Both the position numbers and the translations under genes were made by a program. This document shows positions 6,105 to 11,958 of a stretch of 11,958 bases of DNA, piece after piece. The notes under the pieces are model-generated. The model searched no databases and had not been told where the DNA came from. It saw only the letters and a list, made by a program, of their open reading frames with translations. Origin of the DNA: RXOA01 sp964547105. GTDB taxonomy: Bacteria > Bipolaricaulota > Bipolaricaulia > UBA7950 > UBA9294. Position 1 is the stretch's first letter, and each line of letters opens with the position of its first letter. Location: positions 1-11,958 of the forward strand of contig CAZJLO010000054.1 in the NCBI GenBank assembly GCA_964547105.1, in the 5' to 3' direction.

Positions 6105-6740
6105 ATGAAGCTAGGCCTTGTCTCGGATACGCATGTCCCTACGTCTGTCAGGCGACTTCCTCGATCCCTACTGGACAAACTAGGGCAAGCTCGTGTCGAT
6201 CGGATCCTGCATGCCGGAGACCTGACGTCCACGGACGTGATTGCAGCGCTGCAGCAAATCGCTCCGACGGTTGCAGTGGCCGGAAACATGGATCCGCCCG
6301 AGGTCAGCTCTGCGATCCCCAAACAAGCGATCATCGAAGTGGCCGGGTGGAAGATCGGACTCCAACACGGACACCAACGCCGTGCGTTGCAGAGCCGGTA
6401 CATCGGTCTAGGGTACGGCCAGCCCGAAATGGAGCTGTTCTACCAAGCAATGACCGCACAACTACCCGATGCGCAGATCATCGTGTTCGGACACTTCCAC
6501 GTCCCCGTCGTCAAACAGTGGCAAGACGTGCTGTTCATCAATCCTGGAGCGGTCGCTCCGTCGTATGGACGTTCGACATTCGCTGTGCTCGAACTCGATG
6601 CAATCGGCAGTTCGAGTCCGAGTTCGAGTCCGATCTCCGATCGCCAGCAGCTCGCGGACGGGAACCAGCGCCCCGCTGCCGGAGACGCAAGCTTCTCCGG
6701 TGTGCGAGTCAAGACAATAGATTTAATGGCGATCGGATAG
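6105..6740 (+). CDS. MJ0936/YfcE-type metallophosphoesterase with Ser/Pro-rich tail
   Basis: A 211-aa cytoplasmic calcineurin-like phosphoesterase of the small YfcE/MJ0936 group, which act on phosphodiester model substrates; physiological substrates are mostly unknown. Metal-binding motifs appear in order: D8-x-H10 (SDTH), G-D39 (HAGDLTS), G-N61 (AGNMD), H88-G-H90 and G-H130-F-H132. The last is GHFH where GHTH is more usual. NPGAVAPSYG follows as in the family. The catalytic fold should end near residue 166 (VLELD). The remaining 45 residues, starting with SSSPSSSP, are extra and low in complexity, and arise partly from a 12-bp tandem duplication at 6609-6632. No Shine-Dalgarno is visible. 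It starts 59 nt after the hydrolase stop in the same direction, so cotranscription is possible. Confidence 0.88.
   Translation: MKLGLVSDTHVPTSVRRLPRSLLDKLGQARVDRILHAGDLTSTDVIAALQQIAPTVAVAGNMDPPEVSSAIPKQAIIEVAGWKIGLQHGHQRRALQSRYIGLGYGQPEMELFYQAMTAQLPDAQIIVFGHFHVPVVKQWQDVLFINPGAVAPSYGRSTFAVLELDAIGSSSPSSSPISDRQQLADGNQRPAAGDASFSGVRVKTIDLMAIG
6609..6632 (+). repeat. Two-copy 12-bp tandem repeat in the phosphoesterase gene
   Basis: AGTTCGAGTCCG occurs twice in direct contact. It keeps the frame and encodes the SSSP repeat at the start of the C-terminal tail. Such in-frame repeats can expand or contract. Confidence 0.7.
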
Positions 6741-6760
6741 CGCAGGCGCCGAGCAGCAGT

Positions 6761-6774
6761 AGAGCGCTCGCTCT
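6761..6774 (+). terminator. Short hairpin after the phosphoesterase gene
   Basis: AGAGC and GCTCT pair over a 4-nt loop, 20 nt after the stop codon; only two Ts follow. This is a weak candidate terminator or processing site in the 129-nt gap before the flavoprotein gene. Confidence 0.25.
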
Positions 6775-6869
6775 TGCAGCGGAGTCTGATGATCGATGAT
6801 CCGGACCTCCTGCGACGTCGCCGAGACGCCGCCCGGGCATGATGTATCGGCGAATGTGGGAGGCGCAGA

Positions 6870-7427
6870 ATGAACATGATCGTGCTCCATGGGAGTGCTC
6901 ATGCCGGGGGAGACACCGACACGCTGATCGATGCCTTTCTCAAAGGTCTTGGAGGCGAAGCCGCTCACAACACTGTCCATTTCCGCCCGATCGATATGGA
7001 CATTGCCCACTGCCGTGCCTGCGGCGAATGCTTTGGCGGCGGCGGATGTGTCATCGACGACGAGATGCAGAACGTGTACCCGGCGTTCTCCAAAGCGGAT
7101 GTTGTTGTTCTCGGAGCCCCGATGTTTTGGGGATACATGACATCCCAACTGAAGACACTTTTTGACCGCTTGGAGGCGATCGTCTCAGAAGAGCACTTCG
7201 GCGGGAAGGACTTCGTGTTGTTTGTTACGTATCGGAGCTACTACGGATCGATGGTCGAGTGGCTGCAGCGGATCACGGCCTGGAGCGGGAGCCGTTGTCA
7301 CGCACTGACCTGTCAAACGTTCGATCCTGAAACAGGCCGTGATGTTCCGATTGCAGAGCTTCCCGAGAAACTCCTTCAGGCAAAGAAGATAGGCCAAGAG
7401 ATTCTCCGCATTCGAGAAGTGAGCTAA
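6870..7427 (+). CDS. Iron-sulfur flavoprotein (Isf-like), flavodoxin/NADPH-dependent FMN reductase family
   Basis: A 185-aa flavodoxin-fold protein. The N-terminus MNMIVLHGSAHAGGDTDTLI is the FMN phosphate-binding loop, although the usual GNT is GDT here. Four cysteines at 48, 51, 54 and 60 give C-x2-C-x2-C-x5-C, the compact motif that binds a 4Fe-4S cluster in archaeal and bacterial Isf proteins. ADVVVLGAPMFWGYMTSQLKTLFDR (about 77-100) is the conserved flavin-contact and dimer region. Isf proteins pass electrons, often in anaerobes and often to reduce O2 or peroxide; the partner here is unknown. GGGAGG six bases before the ATG fixes the start. The nitroreductase at 9609 is another flavoprotein nearby. 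A plain flavodoxin-like quinone reductase is the alternative if the cluster is absent. Confidence 0.85.
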   Translation: MNMIVLHGSAHAGGDTDTLIDAFLKGLGGEAAHNTVHFRPIDMDIAHCRACGECFGGGGCVIDDEMQNVYPAFSKADVVVLGAPMFWGYMTSQLKTLFDRLEAIVSEEHFGGKDFVLFVTYRSYYGSMVEWLQRITAWSGSRCHALTCQTFDPETGRDVPIAELPEKLLQAKKIGQEILRIREVS

Positions 7428-7437
7428 GCGGGGAGCG

Positions 7438-7455
7438 CTCTCTCCGCAAAGAGAG
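7438..7455 (+). terminator. Hairpin after the flavoprotein gene
   Basis: CTCTCT and AGAGAG form a 6-bp stem with a 6-nt loop, starting 11 nt after the stop. No T-run follows, so termination is uncertain. Confidence 0.25.
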
Positions 7456-7482
7456 AATCCCGGCGTCTCAAGGCTTGAAGAT

Positions 7483-7519
7483 GGAGCGCGGCGCCGGGCT
7501 CTCTCGGCCGAATGGCTCC
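7483..7519 (+). other. GC-rich two-part stem-loop between the flavoprotein and MazG genes
   Basis: GGAGC (7483-7487) pairs with GCTCC (7515-7519), and CGGC (7489-7492) with GCCG (7507-7510), giving a nine-pair stem with an internal loop and a 14-nt end loop. It may be a terminator or a leader structure of the MazG-GNAT unit. No T-run is present. Confidence 0.3.
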
Positions 7520-7603
7520 CGATCGTGCGATGTCAAGGGATGAAGCGTACCATTTTCCGGCAGACGGATTCACCCAACGCGACATAGGAGAAGGGAGCAC
7601 CCA

Positions 7604-7966
7604 TTGCCCACGCTGAAGGACCATCCTGTGCTGGCGGAGTTCCAGCAATATGTGGCCGAGCTTGAGCTCGAACGGGGATTCGAGGATCAGACTGTGACGG
7701 ACAAGTGCTTGCTCCTCGGGGAGGAGATCGGCGAGTTGTTCAAGGCGGTCCGACGAACCGAGGGATTGAAAGTCGATCCGGACTCGCAGATCGGCGAAAT
7801 CGGACACGAATTGGCCGATGTCTTCATCTATCTTTGCGCGATCGCCAATCGCTACGGAATCGACCTTGAGCAAGCGTTTCTCGACAAAGAGACCCTGAAT
7901 CATCAACGACAGTGGATCTCGACGGAATCGACCGAAGGTCGATCTACCGCAAAGGACTCGCGATGA
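7604..7966 (+). CDS. MazG-like nucleotide pyrophosphohydrolase
   Basis: A 120-aa all-alpha NTP pyrophosphatase-like protein. The MazG signature EExxE...ExxD is visible: E40-E41-x-x-E44 in LLLGEEIGELFKAV and E69-x-x-D72 in GEIGHELADVFIYL, with spacing in the family range. The end of the domain, YGIDLEQAFLDKE, also fits. Single-domain members bind Mg2+ and hydrolyse (d)NTPs or modified nucleotides to the monophosphate, a housecleaning role; the preferred substrate is unknown. The last ~15 residues (TESTEGRSTAKDSR) are a polar tail. The start is a TTG six bases after GGGAG (7593-7597); no ATG fits the domain. The stop overlaps the next ATG as ATGA, so the two proteins are very likely made from one mRNA in step. 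Confidence 0.88.
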   Translation: MPTLKDHPVLAEFQQYVAELELERGFEDQTVTDKCLLLGEEIGELFKAVRRTEGLKVDPDSQIGEIGHELADVFIYLCAIANRYGIDLEQAFLDKETLNHQRQWISTESTEGRSTAKDSR

Positions 7967-8958
7967 AACTGACGATCGATCGATTCGAAACCAAGCACAT
8001 CCCTGGCGCCGCCGCGCTTGTCGCAGAACGCTACGCAGCGATGCGCAAGCTGATCCCAGCGCTTCCAAGCAGCTATGAAGATCCGGATGTCATTTCATCT
8101 CTTCTCCGTAGGCTCGACCAACGGGGTGTTGGGTCTGTCGCACTGGAAGGAGACAGGCTTGTTGGCTTTGTCACGGGGATCAAGATCGACTCATTTCGCG
8201 GGTTCGCAACGTGGTTCAGTCCGGAATGGGCTAATGGTGCGGCGCTCGGAAACAGCCGTGCAATCTACGAATCGCTCTATGCGGCGGTGGCCGAGCTATG
8301 GCAGGGGGAAGGCCCAGTGGGTCATCTTGTCCTCCAGTTTCCGTTCGATGAGGAAGCGATCGATACGTGGAGCCGGCTTGGCTTCGGCATGGCCGCCATA
8401 GATGGCGTCCGTGGTTTGAAGCTGGAGCCGCAGCTTGCTCTGGGCAAGTCCCGTGCGAGTGGCGCAAGAGGCAACCTCGGAATTCGACGCGCAGGATCCG
8501 CCGATCAGGAGATCATCCTCATGTTCATCCGGGGGCTCGAAGCGCATCTGGCCGCCTCTCCGGTCTACCTTCGGGACTTGACATTCTCGAAGCCGGAAGA
8601 GGTGGCGGACAAACTTGCCGATCGATCCAAGGCCGTATTCATCGTCTCGCTTGATGGCGAAGCCGCCGGTTACATGGAGATTGGCCCGGCCAGCAACGAC
8701 GCGAGCACCATCATTCGCGATCCAGGGACGGCGAGCATCACGGGAGCCTACATCCATCCGTCTTTCCGCGGGCGGGATCTCGGACGAGGGCTTCTCGTGC
8801 GAGCTATTGACTGGGCTCGCGAGGAAGAATACGAGCGGTGCGCCGTGGATTTCGAGTCGATGAACATCCCAGGCTACGCGTTCTGGTCCCGCCATTTCGA
8901 CCTCGTCTGCGTGGGGATGTTCAGAGTTCTCCACCTGGGGAACGCCAACAGAGCTTAG
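7963..8958 (+). CDS. Two-domain GNAT family N-acetyltransferase
   Basis: A 331-aa protein, about twice the length of a single GNAT domain. The C-terminal domain (about 170-320) holds the acetyl-CoA site: GAYIHPSFRGRDLGRGLL with R269-G-R-D-L-G-R275, then the closing FESMNIPGYAFWSRHFDLV. The N-terminal domain (about 1-160) has GNAT-like strands (SVALEGDRLVGFVTG, GHLVLQFPFDEEAIDTWSRLGFGMAAIDG) but lacks the RxxGxG/A pyrophosphate loop, so it is probably a structural or substrate-binding half. The acceptor is unknown. The ATG lies inside the MazG stop (ATGA), so translation is probably coupled. This pairing suggests joint expression but not a shared reaction. Confidence 0.85.
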   Translation: MKLTIDRFETKHIPGAAALVAERYAAMRKLIPALPSSYEDPDVISSLLRRLDQRGVGSVALEGDRLVGFVTGIKIDSFRGFATWFSPEWANGAALGNSRAIYESLYAAVAELWQGEGPVGHLVLQFPFDEEAIDTWSRLGFGMAAIDGVRGLKLEPQLALGKSRASGARGNLGIRRAGSADQEIILMFIRGLEAHLAASPVYLRDLTFSKPEEVADKLADRSKAVFIVSLDGEAAGYMEIGPASNDASTIIRDPGTASITGAYIHPSFRGRDLGRGLLVRAIDWAREEEYERCAVDFESMNIPGYAFWSRHFDLVCVGMFRVLHLGNANRA

Positions 8959-8997
8959 TCCACCCGCCTCTTCGGCCGGCGCTTCCGGCGCGATTGC

Positions 8998-9026
8998 TTC
9001 ACAGAACCCATCCCGGGGACTACGAT
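8998..9026 (+). promoter_or_regulatory. Sigma-70-type promoter of the second GNAT gene
   Basis: TTCACA (8998-9003, 5 of 6 to the -35 consensus), exactly 17 nt of spacer, then TACGAT (9021-9026, 4 of 6). The start point would fall near 9033, only 2-3 nt before the ATG at 9036. The mRNA would be leaderless, or carry a leader of about 15 nt if the ATG at 9048 is used. Confidence 0.5.
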
Positions 9027-9035
9027 AGAGAGAGG

Positions 9036-9503
9036 ATGGATGCAAGCATGGACTATCGAGCCCCCAAGCTGGACGAGTATGAGTGGTTCTTCTCGATGAT
9101 GAAGGAGAAGACCGGTGCCTATCTTGAACCGACTCTTGTCGCGATGGGACTCGATTGGAGCTGCCTGCACGATATGGTGGGCGCCGTCGGTGAGGTTCGG
9201 GCGATCGACCGTGAGGGGATTCCCGTTGGCTTCGTATGGATCGAGAAACGTGGTTCTTGCCTCCATGTTCACGGATTGGTCATCGATCCTGTCTTCCGAG
9301 GGCGGGGGATCGGAAGTTCAGTGCTGCGCGATCTGGAGTACGAGTTTTCCTCTCAGGTCGATTCAATCGAATTGGGTGTCCACGATTCCAACCGCCGCGC
9401 GCGGTCGCTCTACGAGAAGCTAGGGTACAAGTTGGAGGAAACCCTGCCTGATGCCGGGTTCCTTATCTTCCGGAAGACGATGGCCTCCCCGGACCGCGTC
9501 TAG
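9036..9503 (+). CDS. GNAT family N-acetyltransferase
   Basis: A 155-aa single-domain acetyltransferase. The acetyl-CoA loop is R88-G-R-G-I-G-S94 in LVIDPVFRGRGIGSSVLRDLE, and the C-terminal signature is HDSNRRARSLYEKLGY (about 116-131), where the tyrosine is the usual general acid. Such proteins acetylate amines, protein N-termini, polyamines or antibiotics; the acceptor cannot be told, although the layout is like RimI-type enzymes. Two in-frame ATGs are possible, at 9036 and 9048. 9036 is taken because it follows AGAGAGG and gives the full N-terminus, but neither has an ideal spacing. The promoter-like sequence directly upstream suggests its own transcript rather than read-through from the previous GNAT gene, 77 nt before. 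Confidence 0.88.
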   Translation: MDASMDYRAPKLDEYEWFFSMMKEKTGAYLEPTLVAMGLDWSCLHDMVGAVGEVRAIDREGIPVGFVWIEKRGSCLHVHGLVIDPVFRGRGIGSSVLRDLEYEFSSQVDSIELGVHDSNRRARSLYEKLGYKLEETLPDAGFLIFRKTMASPDRV

Positions 9504-9595
9504 CGGCCAACGACCCGCCTGTGCCTGGAGCTTCCCCCAGGAATGTAATCGGCGCGAGGCATCAAAGGCGCGACTCGACTCGGCGACGTGAAGAA

Positions 9596-9601
9596 AGGAG
9601 G
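9596..9601 (+). promoter_or_regulatory. Ribosome binding site that decides the nitroreductase start
   Basis: AGGAGG followed after 7 nt by TTG at 9609. It lies downstream of the GTG at 9588, so that GTG, although in frame, cannot be the main start. Confidence 0.75.
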
Positions 9602-9608
9602 CAGAGTC

Positions 9609-10118
9609 TTGGAATTGATCGAGGTGATCCTCGGACGTAGAAGCGTCCGCCGATATGAAGAGAAGCCTGTTCCGGATGATGTCATCGACAAGCTGCTGCG
9701 ATCCGCGATGGCTGCTCCGTCGGCAGGGAACGAACGTCCATGGCACTTCATCGTGGTTCGGTCTCCTGACAAACGAGATGCCGTTGCTCGCGTTCACCCT
9801 TACGCTCAGATGATCAAACAGGCTCCGTTGGCGATCATCGTTTGTGGCGATCCCAGACTGCAGAAGTACCAAGGATTCTGGGTTCAGGACTGCTCGGCTG
9901 CCGTGGAGAACCTGCTGCTCGCTGCCAACGCTCTCGGACTTGGCGCCGTGTGGTGCGGTGTTCATCCCGCAAGCGAGAGGGAAGAGGCCCTGCGAGAGGT
10001 GTTCGGAATCCCCCACGAGATCTTCCCGTTCTCCGTGGTGGTTGTGGGCTATCCCGCGGAGCAGCCGGCCCCTGCCGATCGCTATAAGCGAGAACGCGTT
10101 CACGAGGAGTTCTGGTAG
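9609..10118 (+). CDS. Nitroreductase family flavoprotein
   Basis: A 169-aa FMN-dependent oxidoreductase of the nitroreductase superfamily. The N-terminal signature LGRRSVRRYEEKPV holds the arginines that contact the FMN phosphate; APSAGNERPWHFIVV is the second flavin-binding block, and GLGAVWCGVHP, with GIPHEIFPFSVVVVGYP near the C-terminus, completes the fold. Members reduce quinones, nitro groups or flavins with NAD(P)H, as dimers in the cytoplasm. The protein is shorter than NfsA or NfsB and resembles the compact clostridial and archaeal type. It starts at a TTG set by the strong AGGAGG; the GTG seven codons upstream covers the ribosome site. It lies 105 nt after the GNAT stop, with a weak CCTGG/CCAGG hairpin in the gap. 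Physiological substrate unknown. Confidence 0.9.
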   Translation: MELIEVILGRRSVRRYEEKPVPDDVIDKLLRSAMAAPSAGNERPWHFIVVRSPDKRDAVARVHPYAQMIKQAPLAIIVCGDPRLQKYQGFWVQDCSAAVENLLLAANALGLGAVWCGVHPASEREEALREVFGIPHEIFPFSVVVVGYPAEQPAPADRYKRERVHEEFW

Positions 10119-10207
10119 AGAGCACTCCGAAGAAGAAGTCAGGCTTGTGGCAGAACGATTCTGATCCGGTCGCTCGATACTTGACACCTCGGTCGTTTGC
10201 CTGAGAC

Positions 10208-10224
10208 GTGCAAGACGCTTGCGC
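10208..10224. other. Inverted repeat upstream of the secreted-protein gene
   Basis: GTGCAAG and CTTGCGC pair around ACG, with one G-T pair. The site is 90 nt after the nitroreductase stop and just upstream of a TAGAAT hexamer. It could be a terminator stem or an operator; no T-run follows. Confidence 0.25.
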
Positions 10225-10250
10225 ATGAGCGAAGAAGGACCTGGTAGAAT
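10219..10250 (+). promoter_or_regulatory. Weak candidate promoter of the secreted-protein gene
   Basis: TAGAAT at 10245-10250 is a good -10 hexamer. The nearest -35-like sequence is TTGCGC at 10219-10224, 20 nt away, which is longer than ideal. The leader would be about 38 nt and includes a clear ribosome site. Confidence 0.3.
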
Positions 10251-10294
10251 GGATCGACCCGTTCCACCACCCCCCATCGAAAGAGAGGAAGCTC

Positions 10295-11188
10295 ATGTCA
10301 ACCCGTTTCATTCTCTATTGCACGCTGCTGTTCGTCGTGATCCTGCTGGGCACGGTTCTGTCGACGGGCGCTGCGCCGACCGCGCTGCTCGAAACGATGT
10401 ACTTCGGCGACCCGGGGATCCGGATTGATGAAGCACAGTGTCGAGCAGCCGGAATCGATTCGGCCCTCGAGGCAGTGCTGGTTGTCGCGTTGGCCGGGGG
10501 AGGAACCGAAGCGGTCTACCGATCGCCGGATGGGAGCTCTTTCGTGATGGACGCACAACCCGGAAGCGAAATCGTGGATCCCAGGTGGATGAACTGGCCT
10601 GGCGTTGAGGGGGCGTGGTTTCGTGTCGCGGTTTCCGAGCAGGGGCAGCTCCTTGCGTTCCGCTCCGACCGTTCGACTTTCGAGGAACAGATCGAGTTGA
10701 CCGGGGAATTGCCGGACGGAGCCGTATCTCATGCGTGCGCTTTGATCAACGCGTCGGGCGACATGATCCTCCTGATTGCAGTCGAAACAAGTCCGACTGC
10801 GACGGTGCTCGCGGTTTCGCTGATGCTGGAAGACCTGGATTGTCTGGCTCTCGAATCAAGCAACGACACCGGAGTCACCGTCGACATGGGGAGCTCATTC
10901 GGCACCGTCGTTCTCTCCGACGGGCGTATCAGGCTCTACACAAGCGTTGCCGGCAAGATCATGAGCGCGATCAGCGACAACGGAGGCACGAAGTTCGCGC
11001 CCGAGCCCGGCGTTCGCGTGGCCCCCGGTGATTTCACCAGCCTCTCCGTACAAGCGCTGTCGGATCCTCGTTGCGTTCACCTTGCCGACGGACGGTACCG
11101 GTTGTACATGACCGCGCGGATCTCGCCCTCTGACGGGACAGGGTCTCAAGCGATCGTAAGCGCAACTACGCCGACCGCTGTGTGGTAG
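10295..11188 (+). CDS. Secreted protein, probable beta-propeller fold, function unknown
   Basis: A 297-aa protein that I cannot assign to a named family. The N-terminus is a clear signal peptide: a short basic start (MSTRF), a hydrophobic stretch at about 5-22, and a small-residue cleavage region around 25-28 (TGAAPTA); there is no lipobox. The mature part is rich in short beta strands. Two similar blocks, D209-G-R-I-R-L-Y and D265-G-R-Y-R-L-Y, lie 56 residues apart, and YRSPDGSSF occurs near residue 70. Spacing and motif suggest blades of a GH43-like or sialidase-like propeller, but catalytic acids were not identified, so an enzyme role is not claimed. AGAGAGGA before the ATG supports the start. 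It may be exported to the cell surface or periplasm. No other secretion gene is nearby. Confidence 0.7.
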   Translation: MSTRFILYCTLLFVVILLGTVLSTGAAPTALLETMYFGDPGIRIDEAQCRAAGIDSALEAVLVVALAGGGTEAVYRSPDGSSFVMDAQPGSEIVDPRWMNWPGVEGAWFRVAVSEQGQLLAFRSDRSTFEEQIELTGELPDGAVSHACALINASGDMILLIAVETSPTATVLAVSLMLEDLDCLALESSNDTGVTVDMGSSFGTVVLSDGRIRLYTSVAGKIMSAISDNGGTKFAPEPGVRVAPGDFTSLSVQALSDPRCVHLADGRYRLYMTARISPSDGTGSQAIVSATTPTAVW

Positions 11189-11307
11189 GACGTTGTTCCA
11201 CCAAGAGCCCTGAACGCAGAGTCGGCACTGCCCTTGTGTCGTCGCTTACGTTGGCGATAGGCAGGTGGTTCATGACGGTCAGGGGTATAGCTCTCGACAG
11301 TACAGAA

Positions 11308-11327
11308 ATGTCAAACTTGACTGACAT
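11308..11327. promoter_or_regulatory. Candidate operator: 20-bp inverted repeat over a -35 element
   Basis: ATGTCA (11308-11313) and TGACAT (11322-11327) are exact reverse complements 8 nt apart. Inside lies a second, shorter inverted repeat (GTCAA-AC-TTGAC). The sequence TTGACT at 11317-11322 is a 5 of 6 -35 match, 39 nt before the regulator's ATG. The -10 is poor (TAATCT at 11340 with a 17-nt spacer). The overlap of dyad and -35 suggests repression by the regulator itself. Confidence 0.45.
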
Positions 11328-11361
11328 CTCCGAACATAGTAATCTTTTCCGCAGGGGGAAC

Positions 11362-11841
11362 ATGGAACAGCAACCGAAACAGCAGTTCATTGAGGAATTT
11401 GGTGACCAGATCGACGAATTCGGTCTTCCGCGGATGTACGGCCGGGTTCTGGGAGCTCTTCTGATCTCGGGGAAGCCAATGATGTCGATGGACGAGCTTT
11501 CAACAGATCTGCAGGCAAGCCATGGCTCGATCAGCATGGCAACGCAGATGCTGAGCCGGCTGGGCATGGTCGAGAAACTAAGCGTTCCCGGCGAGAGGAA
11601 GCACTTCTATCGAGTCGGGCGAAACGCGTGGAATGCGAGTTTCACCAACAAACTGCACTACCTGGATCTCATGCTGGATCTGGCGAACCGCGGGCTGGAA
11701 TTGCTCGAGGATGCTCCCAGCCAAACGCGGGAACCCCTCATGTATATGAGGTCGTTCTTCGACTTCTTTCGCGGCGAGTTTGAAGGTGTTTCCACGCGGT
11801 GGGAGAGTGTTCAAACCGGCGACGAATCGAGTGCCAAGTAG
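11362..11841 (+). CDS. GbsR/MarR-type transcriptional regulator
   Basis: A 159-aa winged-helix DNA-binding protein of the GbsR-like branch of MarR. The start FIEEFGDQIDEFGLPRMYGRVLGALLISGKPMMSMDEL is characteristic: a first helix, then G-x-P-R-x-x-G-R-V-x-G, followed by the helix-turn-helix DLQASHGSISMATQMLSRLGMVEKL and the wing PGERKHFYRV (about 72-90). The C-terminal helices (LDLMLDLANRGLELLED) should form the dimer. Relatives sense choline or regulate efflux and compatible-solute genes; the ligand here is unknown. The ATG follows AGGGGGA; the frame is open back to 11182, but those residues do not look like a protein domain. A 20-bp dyad over a -35 lies 35 nt upstream. Its targets are probably itself and the genes after the window. 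Confidence 0.88.
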   Translation: MEQQPKQQFIEEFGDQIDEFGLPRMYGRVLGALLISGKPMMSMDELSTDLQASHGSISMATQMLSRLGMVEKLSVPGERKHFYRVGRNAWNASFTNKLHYLDLMLDLANRGLELLEDAPSQTREPLMYMRSFFDFFRGEFEGVSTRWESVQTGDESSAK

Positions 11842-11849
11842 AATCGACG

Positions 11850-11958
11850 ATGCCCCCTGATACGATGCAGCCGGACAGCTTGCCGGGAGCAAGGAGAACA
11901 CAGCGCCAGCCGTTCGTCCCGTTGAACCCCTCGGCCCACCAGCCGTCGCCGATGCTGA
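11850..11958 (+). CDS. Possible start of a further gene, cut by the window edge
   Basis: A frame opens at the ATG at 11850 (second ATG at 11865) and stays open to the end of the window, giving 36 residues beginning MPPDTMQPDSLPGARR and rich in Pro, Gln and Arg. It starts 8 nt after the regulator's stop, as expected for a cotranscribed gene, but no strong ribosome site precedes either ATG and nothing in the peptide is recognisable. GbsR-like genes often precede transporter genes, which would fit a Pro/Arg-rich cytoplasmic N-terminus, but this is only a guess. Confidence 0.3.
   Translation, partial: MPPDTMQPDSLPGARRTQRQPFVPLNPSAHQPSPML

Noticed and set aside
7424..8068. 214-aa minus-strand open frame opposite the MazG-like gene
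   Set aside because: The sense strand has the full MazG motif and a strong ribosome site. The antisense product looks random.
8296..9045. 249-aa minus-strand open frame opposite the two-domain GNAT
   Set aside because: The plus strand carries a clear GNAT domain with family motifs. The antisense product has no recognisable domain.
10181..10209. Promoter from the perfect TTGACA at 10181
   Set aside because: At a 17-nt spacing the sequence is AGACGT, and nearby spacings are no better, so no -10 supports it.
11182..11361. Upstream extension of the GbsR/MarR-type regulator
   Set aside because: The added 60 residues cover the candidate -35 and dyad, and do not resemble a domain. The ATG at 11362 follows AGGGGGA.
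1332..11841. A defence island, toxin-antitoxin pair or biosynthetic cluster
   Set aside because: No nuclease, helicase, toxin fold, transposase or pathway enzyme set is seen. The MazG-like protein here is a single housecleaning domain without an antitoxin-toxin partner.

Overview
The window is about 12 kb of bacterial chromosome, probably from a scaffolded draft or metagenome assembly, since it carries a run of exactly 100 Ns. Base composition is moderately GC-rich by eye. Starts are a mix of ATG, GTG and TTG, usually behind a strong purine-rich Shine-Dalgarno sequence. I see no tRNA, rRNA, transposase, phage gene or CRISPR array. I cannot name the phylum. The content (PAS/HD-GYP signalling proteins, a DUF885 peptidase-like protein, a GbsR/MarR-type regulator, an Fe-S flavoprotein) fits a free-living, possibly anaerobic bacterium.

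Left part (1-1331): the C-terminal part of a PAS/HD-GYP c-di-GMP phosphodiesterase enters from the left edge. A small pyridoxamine-5'-phosphate-oxidase-like flavoprotein follows. It converges on the next gene across a GC-rich inverted repeat.

Middle part (1332-4800): two minus-strand genes. One is a membrane-anchored DUF885 protein with an HEGIPGH zinc-site motif. The other is a second PAS/HD-GYP protein, clearly paralogous to the first. The 549-nt spacer between them holds the most unusual feature of the window: a tandem array of a 37-bp unit, interrupted by the 100-N gap. Each unit contains a perfect 8-bp inverted repeat, so the array is an alternating series of facing half-sites, able to form hairpins in two registers.

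Right part (4984-11841): nine plus-strand genes. They are a serine beta-lactamase-family hydrolase, an MJ0936/YfcE-like metallophosphoesterase with a Ser/Pro tail, an Isf-like iron-sulfur flavoprotein, a MazG-like NTP pyrophosphohydrolase translationally coupled (ATGA overlap) to a two-domain GNAT protein, a second GNAT, a nitroreductase, a secreted protein of probable beta-propeller type, and a GbsR/MarR-type regulator. The regulator's candidate -35 lies inside a 20-bp inverted repeat, which suggests autoregulation. A further reading frame opens at the right edge.

The right-hand genes look like housecleaning, redox and acyl-transfer functions rather than one pathway. Only MazG-GNAT shows clear coupling. 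I do not see a defence island or biosynthetic cluster. The best candidate for something undescribed is the 37-bp array and its possible binding protein or structured RNA.
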